Shown one piece after another: positions 49,190-58,554 of a DNA stretch of 64,000 nucleotides. The notes beneath the pieces were generated by a model, which saw only the letters and a program-made list of their open reading frames with translations, did not search any database and was not told the DNA's origin. The position numbers and the translations under genes are program-made. Position 1 is the stretch's first letter. Each line of letters begins with the position of its first letter. Origin of the DNA: Abyssibacter sp036156195 (GTDB lineage: Bacteria > Pseudomonadota > Gammaproteobacteria > Nevskiales > OUC007). The DNA lies in NCBI GenBank assembly GCA_036156195.1, contig JAYZUZ010000012.1, forward strand, positions 186,001 to 250,000, read 5' to 3'.

Positions 49190-50640
49190 CGCTGATCACC
49201 GCCGCGCTACTGATTCCGCTGGTGACAGCGGTCGCCGTCGCCGCAACCGGCCGCCATGCCCGCCTGCGGGACGCTTGCACCCTAATTGGCGGCGGTCTGC
49301 TGGCGCTGCTGATCTTCGGTGCCTGGCCTGCTGTCTCCGGCGGCGAACGGCCGGAGTGGCTTGCATGGTCCATTCTTCCCGGGCTGGACATCTACTTCCA
49401 GCTGGAACCGCTTGGGCTGCTGTACGCCTCTGTCGCCGCTGGCCTGTGGCCCATTACGTCGATTTACGCCTCCGGCTATCTCAATGGCGCCCATGAGAAG
49501 CATCAAACACGTTTTTTCGTCTGCTTCACGCTGGCCATTTTCGCCGCCATGGGCATTGCCCTGGCTGGCAATCTAATCACGCTGTTCCTGTTCTATGAAG
49601 TCCTTACACTCAGCACCTGGCCCCTGGTAACGCATAAGGGGACCGCCGAAGCCAGGCGCGGCGGTCGCATTTACCTTGGTATCTTGCTGACCACATCGAT
49701 CGGCCTGCTACTTCCGGCGATTGTCTGGACCGGCACACTCGCTGGCAGCACCGCGTTTTCGCCTGGTGGCATTCTGACTGGCAAGGCCTCCCCACCGGTC
49801 CTGGGCTTGCTCTACGCCCTGTTCCTGTTTGGCGTTGGCAAGGCAGCTTTAATGCCCTTCCATCGCTGGTTGCCAGCAGCCATGGTGGCACCTACGCCGG
49901 TGTCCGCATTGCTCCACGCTGTCGCAGTGGTCAAAGCCGGTGTGTTCGCTGTGCTCAAGATCTCGGTCATGATCTTCGGGCTGGACAATCTGTTCACCAC
50001 AGAAGCCAGCGAAGTGATGAGCTGGGTCGCCGGTTTCACCATACTCATGGCGTCGCTGATCGCTCTGCAGCAGGACAATCTCAAGGCACGGCTCGCATAC
50101 TCGACGATTAGCCAGCTTGCCTACATTGTGCTCGGCGCCACCATGGCCACAGCATTGGCCGCCCAGGGCGCCGGGCTGCATATCGTGATGCACGCACTGG
50201 CCAAAATTACGCTGTTCTTCTGCGCCGGCGCGATCTATGTCGCCCACCACAAGACCTTGGTCTCCGAACTCGACGGACTGGGCCGCCGGATGCCGTGGAC
50301 ATTTGCGGCATTCGGCCTGGCGAGCCTGTCCATTATCGGCATCCCGCCGCTCGGCGGCACCTGGAGTAAATGGTGGCTTACGCTGGGCGCGCTTGAGGCC
50401 GATCAACTATGGATCGTCGCCACACTGGCGGTGAGTTCGCTGCTCAATATCGCCTATCTGATCCCGATTGTGGCACGTGGTTTTCTGCGCCCGCTGCCCG
50501 GCGGGGCCCCGACCGAACGCTCCGCCGGCGAGGCGCCGCTGTCCATGGTGCTCCCACTGTGCCTCACTGCGGCGGGGTGCCTGGCCGCGTTCGTACTTGC
50601 CCAGCCGGTGCTTGAACTGTTGCGGGGAGTGACCCAATGA
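49186..50640 (+). CDS. Proton-conducting antiporter subunit, D-type (second copy)
   Basis: A 484-aa NuoL/M/N-family protein. LITLFLFYEVLTLSTWPLVT carries the helix-5 Glu, GVGKAALMPFHRWLPAAMVA the channel Lys, and TPVSALLHAVAVVKAGVFAV the helix-7/8 residues. Well diverged from the first copy, so it is an old duplication rather than a recent one. Four-base overlap with the preceding gene. Confidence 0.92.
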   Translation: MTLITAALLIPLVTAVAVAATGRHARLRDACTLIGGGLLALLIFGAWPAVSGGERPEWLAWSILPGLDIYFQLEPLGLLYASVAAGLWPITSIYASGYLNGAHEKHQTRFFVCFTLAIFAAMGIALAGNLITLFLFYEVLTLSTWPLVTHKGTAEARRGGRIYLGILLTTSIGLLLPAIVWTGTLAGSTAFSPGGILTGKASPPVLGLLYALFLFGVGKAALMPFHRWLPAAMVAPTPVSALLHAVAVVKAGVFAVLKISVMIFGLDNLFTTEASEVMSWVAGFTILMASLIALQQDNLKARLAYSTISQLAYIVLGATMATALAAQGAGLHIVMHALAKITLFFCAGAIYVAHHKTLVSELDGLGRRMPWTFAAFGLASLSIIGIPPLGGTWSKWWLTLGALEADQLWIVATLAVSSLLNIAYLIPIVARGFLRPLPGGAPTERSAGEAPLSMVLPLCLTAAGCLAAFVLAQPVLELLRGVTQ

Positions 50641-50927
50641 CGACTGAACATCAGCCGCCCACAGGCGAGGAGCCCGGGTTCTTTGACCATCCGGGCCGGA
50701 TCAAGGCCATTGTCTATGGCGTTTACATCAGCTGTGCACTACTTTTTTTCGCAGATGTGTTCTACCACAAGCACGCCTACACAGCCTTCGAGGGCTGGTT
50801 CGCCTTTCACGCCTGGTACGGTTTCTTTGGCTGCGTCGGCCTGGTCCTCGTGGCCAAGGCGATGCGCATCGTGTTAATGCGCCGCGAGGACTACTACGAC
50901 CCGCCGGAGTCCGATGATGCTGCCTGA
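50637..50927 (+). CDS. Small membrane protein of the antiporter operon, unknown function
   Basis: A 96-aa protein with two membrane helices (IVYGVYISCALLFFADVFY and AWYGFFGCVGLVLVAKAMRI), a short cytoplasmic start (EEPGFFDHPG) and an acidic end. It overlaps both neighbours (four and 14 bases), so it belongs to the operon. It is likely an accessory subunit; I know no family name for it. Confidence 0.75.
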   Translation: MTTEHQPPTGEEPGFFDHPGRIKAIVYGVYISCALLFFADVFYHKHAYTAFEGWFAFHAWYGFFGCVGLVLVAKAMRIVLMRREDYYDPPESDDAA

Positions 50928-52623
50928 CGTCAATCCCGGCCTGGTCTTGTTGCTGGGCGGCTTGCTGGTTCCACTGATTCGTGGGCCTCTGCGCTACGCG
51001 TGGCTGCTGGCCCTCCCGGCGGTGGCACTGGCCCTGCTGATTGACCTGCCCCATGGCAGCTACGGGCATCTCACGCTCATGGGCCAGTCGCTGGTCACCC
51101 TGCGCGTCGACGCCCTGAGCTTCGTGTTCTCGCTGATTTTTCTCATTGCAGCCTTGTTGATGGCAATTTACGCGCTGCACGAGCGCGACACGATGCAGCA
51201 CGTCGCCGGCATGGTGTATGCGGGTGCCGCCGTGGCAGCCTGTCTCGCAGGCGATTTGCTCACCCTGTTCATTTACTGGGAGCTGACAGCCGTTGCGTCT
51301 GTGTTCCTGATCTGGGCACGCCGCACGGAGCGTGCCTACCGGGTGGGCATGCGGTATCTGCTCATCCAGGTCGCGTCGGGCTTGCTGCTACTCGCTGGCG
51401 CCGCCATGCAGGTGCGTGCGACCGGATCGCTCAGCTTTGATCACATCGGCCTCGATGCGCCGGGCGGCTGGCTGATCTTTCTGGCGTTTGGCATCAAGTG
51501 CGCGTTCCCGCTGTTGCATAACTGGCTGCAAGATGCCTACCCGGAAGCCACCGCGACCGGGACGGTCGTACTGTCGGCCTTCACGACAAAACTGGCCGTG
51601 TATGCGCTGGCGCGCGGCTACGCGGGAACCGAGTACCTGATCTGGATCGGGGCGGTCATGACCGCATTCCCGATCTTCTATGCCGTTATCGAGAACGATT
51701 TGCGGCGCGTTCTGGCCTACAGCCTGAACAACCAGCTGGGCTTTATGGTCGTGGGAATCGGCATTGGCACCGAGCTTGCCCTGAATGGCACGGCCGCCCA
51801 TGCGTTCTGCCACATTCTTTACAAGGCACTGCTTTTCATGAGCATGGGGGCAGTGCTGCTGCGTGTCGGGACTGTGAACGGATCGGAGCTGGGGGGGCTT
51901 TATAAGTCCATGCCCTGGACGACGGTTTTCTGCGTCATCGGTGCCGCGTCGATCTCCGCTTTTCCATTGTTTTCGGGCTTTGTTTCAAAGTCGATGATCA
52001 TCAGCGCTGCAGCCAAGCAAGCCGACCTCTGGTGGGTGGTTGTCATGCTGTTATTCGCCTCAGCCGGCGTCTTCCATCACTCGGGGATTAAGATCCCCTA
52101 CTTCGCATTCTTCGCCCATGACAGCGGCAAGCGATGCAAGGAAGCCCCGCTCAACATGCTCATCGCCATGGCGGCTGCGGCGGCGCTGTGCATCGGCATT
52201 GGTGTTTATCCCGCCCCCCTCTACGCTCTGCTCCCGTTTTCGGTGGAGTACGCGCCGTACACGCTCAGCCATGTCGTGACGCAATTGCAATTGCTGATGT
52301 TCTCGGCACTGGCATTTACGGTCATGATGCGGACAGGCATTTACCCCCCGGAGTTGCGGTCGATCAACCTCGACACCGATTGGCTATATCGTCGATTGGC
52401 CCCCGCATTGGCATCGTCGGTGGTTGCGTTTGGTGCATCGACCACGGCGCTGGTCCGCCGCTGGCTCGCCGTCCTGTGGCGCCAATTGGATGTACACGTG
52501 CTCGCCCAGGCGCGACCTGGCGGACGCCTGGTCGTGACCTGGCGGTCCGGCACCATGCTGTGGTGGGCGACGACCGCCGTAGCCGCGGTGGTGCTCATCG
52601 GACTGCTGCGCCAAGCCGCGTAA
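50914..52623 (+). CDS. Proton-conducting antiporter subunit, D-type (third copy)
   Basis: A 569-aa NuoL/M/N-like protein, longer than the other two owing to a C-terminal extension with extra helices (LDTDWLYRRLAPALASSVVA and a final WWATTAVAAVVLIGLLRQ). Channel residues are visible in LLTLFIYWELTAVASVFLIW (Glu) and FGIKCAFPLLHNWLQDAYPE (Lys). Last gene of the operon; an imperfect hairpin (52626-52646) follows without a T-run. Confidence 0.92.
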   Translation: MMLPDVNPGLVLLLGGLLVPLIRGPLRYAWLLALPAVALALLIDLPHGSYGHLTLMGQSLVTLRVDALSFVFSLIFLIAALLMAIYALHERDTMQHVAGMVYAGAAVAACLAGDLLTLFIYWELTAVASVFLIWARRTERAYRVGMRYLLIQVASGLLLLAGAAMQVRATGSLSFDHIGLDAPGGWLIFLAFGIKCAFPLLHNWLQDAYPEATATGTVVLSAFTTKLAVYALARGYAGTEYLIWIGAVMTAFPIFYAVIENDLRRVLAYSLNNQLGFMVVGIGIGTELALNGTAAHAFCHILYKALLFMSMGAVLLRVGTVNGSELGGLYKSMPWTTVFCVIGAASISAFPLFSGFVSKSMIISAAAKQADLWWVVVMLLFASAGVFHHSGIKIPYFAFFAHDSGKRCKEAPLNMLIAMAAAAALCIGIGVYPAPLYALLPFSVEYAPYTLSHVVTQLQLLMFSALAFTVMMRTGIYPPELRSINLDTDWLYRRLAPALASSVVAFGASTTALVRRWLAVLWRQLDVHVLAQARPGGRLVVTWRSGTMLWWATTAVAAVVLIGLLRQAA

Positions 52624-52667
52624 CACCGGCCACAAGAAGTGACCGGGGCGCCGCCCATCCCGCTGCG

Positions 52668-53369
52668 CTAGTCAGGCCAGGCGCGCGCCGGTCCGCCCTT
52701 CTCCACGATGGCCTGAATGCGCGCCGCATGATCAGCGCGTTCAGCTTCGGTGGCCCGAATGACCCGTGGGCGCCCCGCGTGTGGCTGAAACAAGCGCACC
52801 ACTGCGCGCTGCTCACCGTCGTCCTCGTCCGCAGCCAGCTCAATCGTCTGCTGTCCGCCGGTCATGGCCAGATACACCTCGGCCAGCAACTGGGCGTCAA
52901 GCAAGGCCCCGTGCAGGTCACGACCGGAATTATCGACGTCGTAGCGCTTACACAGCGCGTCCAGAGAATTCCGCTGCCCCGGGTGCATCTCTCGCGCCAT
53001 CGTCAGCGTATCGGTGATGCTGCACCACTCGGACACAGGCGGTGGCGGCGTCTTCAGCTTGGCGAATTCGTGATCCAGAAACCCGACATCGAATGCCGCG
53101 TTGTGAATGATCAACTCTGCGCCGCGCAGATACTCGATGAATTCCTCAGCCACATCGGCAAACCGGGGCTTTTCGACCAGCATCTCATTGGTAATGCCAT
53201 GCACCGCGATCGCCCCTTCATCGATCAGACGATCGGGCTGCAGGTAATGCCAGAAGTTGTTGCCGGTGGCCCGGCGACTGCGTAGCTCCACGCAACCGAT
53301 CTCAATGATGCGATGGTCGTCACGGGTCTCCAGACCCGTGGTTTCGGTGTCCAGAACAATCTGCCTCAT
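52668..53369 (-). CDS. dnaQ: DNA polymerase III epsilon subunit
   Basis: A 233-aa 3'-5' proofreading exonuclease of the replicative polymerase. ExoI motif VLDTETTGLE with Asp7 and Glu9, ExoII HNAAFDVGFLDHEF, and ExoIII-epsilon HGALLDAQLLAEVYLAM are complete. The C-terminal part binds the alpha subunit. Four-base overlap with rnhA upstream, the usual rnhA-dnaQ pair in gammaproteobacteria (in E. coli the two are divergent; here they run in the same direction). Confidence 0.96.
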   Translation of the reverse strand: MRQIVLDTETTGLETRDDHRIIEIGCVELRSRRATGNNFWHYLQPDRLIDEGAIAVHGITNEMLVEKPRFADVAEEFIEYLRGAELIIHNAAFDVGFLDHEFAKLKTPPPPVSEWCSITDTLTMAREMHPGQRNSLDALCKRYDVDNSGRDLHGALLDAQLLAEVYLAMTGGQQTIELAADEDDGEQRAVVRLFQPHAGRPRVIRATEAERADHAARIQAIVEKGGPARAWPD

Positions 53370-53818
53370 CCCCGCACTCCTGCCGCCAGCGCATCCATGG
53401 CCTCGTTGGCAAGCTGGTCTGCTGCTTCGTTCCCCGGATGGCCCGCATGCCCCTTGACCCAGTGCCAGACGACCTCGTGGCGTTGGGCCGCGGCATCAAG
53501 GCGCCGCCAGAGTTCGGCATTCTTCACAGGCTTTCCAGCAGCAGTCTTCCATCCACGCCGTTTCCAGTTCGCCATCCATTCCTTCATGCCCTTCTGGACA
53601 TACGTCGAATCCGTGTAGAGATCGACGCAGCATGAGCGGGACAGGGATTCCAGCGCCTGAATCGCAGCCATGAGCTCCATCTGATTGTTTGTGGTGGATG
53701 GCTGGTGACCCGACAGTTCGCGCCGGTGATCACCGTATTCCAGCACCACACCCCAGCCCCCAGGGCCGGGGTTACCTCGGCATCCACCATCGGTGAACGC
53801 ACGCACACGTTGGGTCAT
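53366..53818 (-). CDS. rnhA: Ribonuclease HI
   Basis: A 150-aa nuclease cutting RNA in RNA-DNA hybrids. The four carboxylates of the active site are visible: FTDGGCRGNPG, NNQMELMAAI, LYTDSTYVQ and GHPGNEAADQLA. The basic handle WMANWKRRGWKTA is present, as in E. coli RNase HI. I chose ATG 53818; the frame is open 20 codons further but those lie outside the family. Translation into dnaQ is coupled. Confidence 0.96.
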   Translation of the reverse strand: MTQRVRAFTDGGCRGNPGPGGWGVVLEYGDHRRELSGHQPSTTNNQMELMAAIQALESLSRSCCVDLYTDSTYVQKGMKEWMANWKRRGWKTAAGKPVKNAELWRRLDAAAQRHEVVWHWVKGHAGHPGNEAADQLANEAMDALAAGVRG

Positions 53819-53837
53819 GAATGGCTCTCGAACAAGA

Positions 53838-54605
53838 TTAGACGTCGTCAGTTCGGCGTCGGGCAGCCGCGGCTTCAAAGCTCACGCGAACACCGCCAAG
53901 CGCTGGCGATACGCCAGTCCGGGCCCGCCGCCAACGTTGTTGAATGGGAGTGATCGGAAGTCTGCGCTTGCGCGCGACGATAAGGTAGCTGTCGGCGGCC
54001 AGATTCAACCAGTACCGCAGTGGCTGGCCGTCGGCCCGGGCGGTCGGCCGCAGCCACGGCAGTCCGGAGCCGAATCGGTGGATGTCCAGCACGTCGAAAT
54101 CCAGCAGGTGCAGCCAGTCGCACACCCGGTGCCGACTGAGAAAACGGCCGTGGACTGGCAACGCGGGTGTGGCGCCCAAACGTTGGCGCAGTCCCCACCA
54201 GGAGTAGGGATTAAATCCCAGAATCAGCAGATGGCCGCGCGAACTGAGCACGCGGTCGGCTTCCCGCAGCAAGCGATGAGGTGACATCGCGTATTCGAGA
54301 CTATGCGGCAGGAGAACGACGTCAGCCACACCCTTCGGCAGCGGTAGCGCACCCGACTGGGTCACCGCAGATTCACCGGCAGCACCCGCGGTGCCCAGCA
54401 CCGCTTTGAAGGGCATGGGCGCCGAGTCAATTAATGACTCACCCTGCCCCCAACTGCCGATCTGGATGATGGAGCGCCCGAACATCCCCGGTAGAACCTG
54501 ACGCAGACGCGCCAGTTCTAACGTGTCCTGATGGCGGCCGCGGGCGGTGGCTCGCCACCGTCTCAGGTCATCCAACCGAACTTCTTTGCGATGCATCGGG
54601 TCCAT
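53838..54605 (-). CDS. yafS: YafS-like class I methyltransferase
   Basis: A 255-aa SAM-dependent methyltransferase-like protein. GRSIIQIGSWGQGESLIDSA takes the place of the usual glycine-rich SAM loop and is degenerate, while VADVVLLPHSLEYAMSPHRLLREADRVLSSRGHLLILGFNP matches the family. Its position just upstream of rnhA and near mltD matches E. coli yafS; here gloB is missing between. I chose ATG 54605; ATG 54596 and a TTG at 54662 are alternatives, and none has a clear ribosome site. Function unknown in any species. Confidence 0.8.
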   Translation of the reverse strand: MDPMHRKEVRLDDLRRWRATARGRHQDTLELARLRQVLPGMFGRSIIQIGSWGQGESLIDSAPMPFKAVLGTAGAAGESAVTQSGALPLPKGVADVVLLPHSLEYAMSPHRLLREADRVLSSRGHLLILGFNPYSWWGLRQRLGATPALPVHGRFLSRHRVCDWLHLLDFDVLDIHRFGSGLPWLRPTARADGQPLRYWLNLAADSYLIVARKRRLPITPIQQRWRRARTGVSPALGGVRVSFEAAAARRRTDDV

Positions 54606-54692
54606 GTCGCTAAGGATAACCAACCGGTCCCCGCTTGTGCGCGGTCCATCCGTCCATGACAATCAGCCCGCCACCGGGGACCTTATAAGATC

Positions 54693-56093
54693 GTGAAAGT
54701 CAGCCATTTTTTTGCCGCCGCCCTGTTGTTGTGTGCAACGCCGGCAACCGCCAAAGATTTCTGGACCGCATTGACCGAGCGCTACGCCATCGGTCAACAA
54801 GACCATGAAGCCGTGCGCTACTGGTCGGATGATTTTGCATCCCGCCCACATGAGATTCGTACATTGGTCGGGCGAGCCGAGCCCTATCTGGCCGTTATCG
54901 CAGAGCAGCTGCGCGCCGCCGGGCTACCGGCCGAACTCATTTGCATCCCCTTCCTGGAAAGCGGATTCGACCCGAATGCCTTTAGTTCAGGGACCGCTGC
55001 GGGTCTATGGCAGTTCATGCCCCAAACTGCCGATCGTTTCGGACTGCAGCGAACATGGTGGTACGACGGTCGGCGCGATGTCATCGCATCCACCGAAGCA
55101 GCCATTCGTTATCTGAGTTACCTCCACGACATGTATGACGACTGGCTGCTGACGCTGGCCGCCTACAATGCAGGCGAAGGGCGCGTGCGGCGTGCCATCG
55201 CGCGCAATCGGAAGATCGGCAAGCCGACGGATTTCTGGTCGCTGTCCCTACCCAGTCAGACCAAGGCCTACGTCCCACGAGTGCTGGGCCTGGCGGACGT
55301 ATTCGCGCGGCCGGATCATTTTGACATCAGTCTGCCAGCAGTCAGCCTGCGCCCGAAGACCGTCGCTGTCGCTCTACCAGGCCAGCTGGGCCTCCCGCAG
55401 GCCGCTAAGCTGGCCGGCATGTCATTGGAAGACATCCGCCGCCTCAACCCGGCATTCAACTCGTTTGCAACCGACCCGGCCGGACCCCACCGGCTGCTGC
55501 TTCCTGCGGATAAGGCAGGCGATTTCGCCCTCGCGCTTAAGGCCATGCCCGCCGCTGAACGCGTGACCTGGACACGGCACAAGGTGCAATCGGGCGACAC
55601 GCTGAGCGAACTGGCAGAGGACTTCGATACCACCGTCGGTGTGATTCGCTCCATCAATCAGCTGGATGGCCACCAGATCCGGATTGGTCAGGTGCTGATG
55701 ATCCCGGCAGGGGCCAAGCAGGCCGTCGCCGGGCTCTCTGCAAACCCGCGCGGTTCCGGTGCAAGGTTCTATAAAGTGCGTGCCGGAGATTCCTTGTGGT
55801 CCATTGCACGCAAGCACGATGTGCATGTGGCCGACCTGACTCGATGGAATCGGATGTCGAGCCGGGCGGTCATCCGCCCGGGACAAACCCTGGTCGTGAC
55901 CTCGCCTTCTCGGACCGAACGCACGGTTTATTACACCGTTCGTGCCGGTGATTCGCTTGGCACCATTGCCAGTCGGTACCGTGTACGCACCAGTGACATC
56001 GTGGCGATCAACAAGCTCAGCTCGCCCGACCGGCTGAAACCCGGGCAGCGCCTGAAGATTCGCGTCGATGTCGCAGATCATTCGGGCGTATGA
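54693..56093 (+). CDS. mltD: Membrane-bound lytic transglycosylase D with three LysM domains
   Basis: A 466-aa periplasmic enzyme that cleaves peptidoglycan glycan strands. A signal peptide (about residues 1-20, ending ATPATA) comes first; it lacks a lipobox, unlike E. coli MltD. The SLT domain has catalytic Glu89 (IPFLESGFDPNAFSSG) and AAYNAGEGRVRRAI. Three LysM domains lie near 290-335, 355-400 and 410-455 (KVQSGDTLSELAE, KVRAGDSLWSIAR, TVRAGDSLGTIAS). GTG start. Divergent from yafS, as is common for this neighbourhood. Confidence 0.93.
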   Translation: MKVSHFFAAALLLCATPATAKDFWTALTERYAIGQQDHEAVRYWSDDFASRPHEIRTLVGRAEPYLAVIAEQLRAAGLPAELICIPFLESGFDPNAFSSGTAAGLWQFMPQTADRFGLQRTWWYDGRRDVIASTEAAIRYLSYLHDMYDDWLLTLAAYNAGEGRVRRAIARNRKIGKPTDFWSLSLPSQTKAYVPRVLGLADVFARPDHFDISLPAVSLRPKTVAVALPGQLGLPQAAKLAGMSLEDIRRLNPAFNSFATDPAGPHRLLLPADKAGDFALALKAMPAAERVTWTRHKVQSGDTLSELAEDFDTTVGVIRSINQLDGHQIRIGQVLMIPAGAKQAVAGLSANPRGSGARFYKVRAGDSLWSIARKHDVHVADLTRWNRMSSRAVIRPGQTLVVTSPSRTERTVYYTVRAGDSLGTIASRYRVRTSDIVAINKLSSPDRLKPGQRLKIRVDVADHSGV

Positions 56094-56223
56094 ACCCACG
56101 GGACAACGCTTCATCCAATCGACCGCGAACTCAGGGACACTTGTTGTTAGAATGCCGACAACGCCTCGCCCACTGCGTTTCCGACAGTCTGGGTCCTGCC
56201 TCAAACGACGGCTGGAGAATCTC

Positions 56224-58554
56224 TTGAACCGTACCAAGACGCTGCTCTGTCTGGCGCTGGTCAGCTCGGCTGCCCTGCCGTATGGCGCTGCTCAGGCCAT
56301 CGACCAGGAGACGGCCGATCAGCAGCTTGAGCGCCTGCGCAGCCTGGATGACCAGGTCCGCGACATCAAGCGCGACTCTCTGGATCTGGCCGTCGACCTC
56401 GAGTTGCTCGAACGCGACGTGCTTTACCCCGATGGCAATATGGTCAGTGCGTACCTGTCGGTGGATCTCAAGGCTTTTGTCGTCGAAACTGCCCGACTAT
56501 TGGTCAATGGCGAGCAGGCGACGGTCATCGAATACCAGTTCAACGATGCCGTCTCGCTGACCCGGGACGCCGCCCATGAAATGGCGCGTCTGGATCTTGG
56601 CCGGGGCACCCACACGATTACGCTCGAAGTGTCCGGTCGATATGCCGAAGACGCTGAAACCGCCCCCCCCGTACGGCGCTCGGACTCCTATCAGGTCTAC
56701 CTGAATGGTCAGCCCAAGGCCGTTGAATTTGTTCTGGAGTGGACGGGACGCCGCCGTGAACCGCGTCTGTCACCCCGCGAATGGGCATCCACCGGCGTAC
56801 TCGCCGCCAACGCTAGCGAAGAGCAGGCTCCGCCTCAGCCCTTGCAGGCGCGTGCCACGCGATATCTTCGCGAGACCGATCGCCTGTTTACGGCATTGAC
56901 CAAACTACGGGTCTGGTCACAACAATACCCGGGGGGCGCCAGCGAAGACCCGGATCTCCTGCTGGCTGAGGGCCGCACGCTGGTGGACTTTGGCCTGCCT
57001 GCCGAGGCGGAGCAGCGGCTGCAGCGAGTACGCGGAAGCCAAGCGACAGCAACGCAGCGGAATGAGGCGGTTTTGCGCCTGGCTGAGCTCGCCTACACCC
57101 GTGGCCAGTACAAGGCTTTGCTCACCGCCCTGGCGCGCGATCTGGTCGCCCCTCTGGACGAGGACACCGAACGTCAGGCACATGACCTCAGGGCACGCGC
57201 CTTCATGCGGCTTGGCGACTTTCAGGCCGCTCTGGGTGAATTTGAAGCAGCCCGCGAACTCGGCGATCTCCCGCCGTACATGGCCTACAACTACGCCATC
57301 ACGCTGATGCGCAACGGTGCCATCAATGAGGGCACCGTGGCTCTGCGCCGCGTGGGGCGCATTGATATTCCGAACTACGAGCTTGCTGCCTTGCGCGACA
57401 AGGCCAATCTCACGTTGGGCTACCAGCTGCTCAAGCAAGAGCAGTACGAAGATGCACGCGACGCATTCCGCAGAATCCGCCTGGAGGGCGAGTACGCCAA
57501 CAAGGGCCTGCTGGGCTACGGCTGGTCGTTGTACTTCGGTACGGCCGAATTGGGTCAGGACGATGTGCCGACCGCCTACTCCTCACTGTCGTTGCTCATG
57601 CGGCCCGGACGCGGCAATGCCAGCCTGTTTGAAAAACTGGGCATCGGGCTGACCGACGAGCAACGCAGTAATCGAGAAACCACCAAACGACTGGAGCGGG
57701 CGCTGGTCCCGTGGTCTGAGTTGCTCGGACGTGACCCGATGGACCCTGCAGTCCAGGAAGCCTTTGTCGCCGTGCCACAGGCCCTGGGATCGCTGGGTGC
57801 CCACCGTCAATCCTTGCAGTATTACCTGCGCGCCACCGAACTGCTCGAAGAAACCCGTCTGCGTCTCGACAAGGCCGAAGACGCCATCTACAGCGGCCGC
57901 ATGGTAGAAACCCTGATTGCGCGAGATCTTGATTCCGAAGCGGGATGGACCTGGGAGGTGCGTGATCTGCCCAATGCGCCGGAGACCTACTACCTGTATC
58001 CCCTCATCGCCAGCACCCAGTTTCAGGAAGCCCTGAAGAACTACCGCGATCTGCGTTTCCTGGCGCGACGCACGGAGGGCTGGCTGCGTGCCATTTCTGC
58101 CTACGGCAGCCGCCTGGCCGAGGGTGCACGGCCTGCCGACCCCGACCAGACGGTCGCACGCGCGCGCGCCCACACCCGTCTGTTCGGCGATGGCATACGC
58201 CCGGAACTGCGCTTGGAAGAAGGGATAGGCACCAGCCCTGCCCGCCGTGGCGCGCCGCTGCAGGACGCCGAACCGCCCGAACTGGACCTGGCACTGGCTG
58301 AGCCGCCACCGGCCTTGGCGCAAACACGCAATCTGCGATCGCCGGCCCAGCAAATGCAATCGGCTCGTCCCCGCATCTTTGAACTCAGCGATCGCGTCGA
58401 AGCCACGTTGATTGCCCAGCGTGACCTATTGGAAACCATGGCGCTCAACGAACTGAACGGACAACGGCGTCAGGCCGAGGAGTTCCTCATCGAGGCACGA
58501 TTTGCGATGGCACGCATCTTTGACCAGCAAGAAGGTGGCCCCAATGCGCGCTAG
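56224..58554 (+). CDS. Large periplasmic protein, first gene of a TPR/ExbB/ExbD operon
   Basis: A 776-aa exported protein. Start: TTG 56224, with GGAG six bases upstream and a signal peptide right after (LLCLALVSSAALPYGAAQA); the frame is open to 56068 but overlaps mltD there. A short coiled stretch (QLERLRSLDDQVRDIKRDSL) and a beta-rich region (about 50-170) come first, then helical tetratricopeptide-like repeats to about 600 and a low-complexity end. I know no named family. It probably scaffolds a Tol/Ton-like envelope machine with the genes downstream. Confidence 0.75.
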   Translation: MNRTKTLLCLALVSSAALPYGAAQAIDQETADQQLERLRSLDDQVRDIKRDSLDLAVDLELLERDVLYPDGNMVSAYLSVDLKAFVVETARLLVNGEQATVIEYQFNDAVSLTRDAAHEMARLDLGRGTHTITLEVSGRYAEDAETAPPVRRSDSYQVYLNGQPKAVEFVLEWTGRRREPRLSPREWASTGVLAANASEEQAPPQPLQARATRYLRETDRLFTALTKLRVWSQQYPGGASEDPDLLLAEGRTLVDFGLPAEAEQRLQRVRGSQATATQRNEAVLRLAELAYTRGQYKALLTALARDLVAPLDEDTERQAHDLRARAFMRLGDFQAALGEFEAARELGDLPPYMAYNYAITLMRNGAINEGTVALRRVGRIDIPNYELAALRDKANLTLGYQLLKQEQYEDARDAFRRIRLEGEYANKGLLGYGWSLYFGTAELGQDDVPTAYSSLSLLMRPGRGNASLFEKLGIGLTDEQRSNRETTKRLERALVPWSELLGRDPMDPAVQEAFVAVPQALGSLGAHRQSLQYYLRATELLEETRLRLDKAEDAIYSGRMVETLIARDLDSEAGWTWEVRDLPNAPETYYLYPLIASTQFQEALKNYRDLRFLARRTEGWLRAISAYGSRLAEGARPADPDQTVARARAHTRLFGDGIRPELRLEEGIGTSPARRGAPLQDAEPPELDLALAEPPPALAQTRNLRSPAQQMQSARPRIFELSDRVEATLIAQRDLLETMALNELNGQRRQAEEFLIEARFAMARIFDQQEGGPNAR

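Noticed and set aside
52134..53285. 383-codon open frame on the plus strand overlapping the last antiporter gene and dnaQ
   Set aside because: It lies out of frame across one well-supported gene and antisense to another, and its translation shows no domain.
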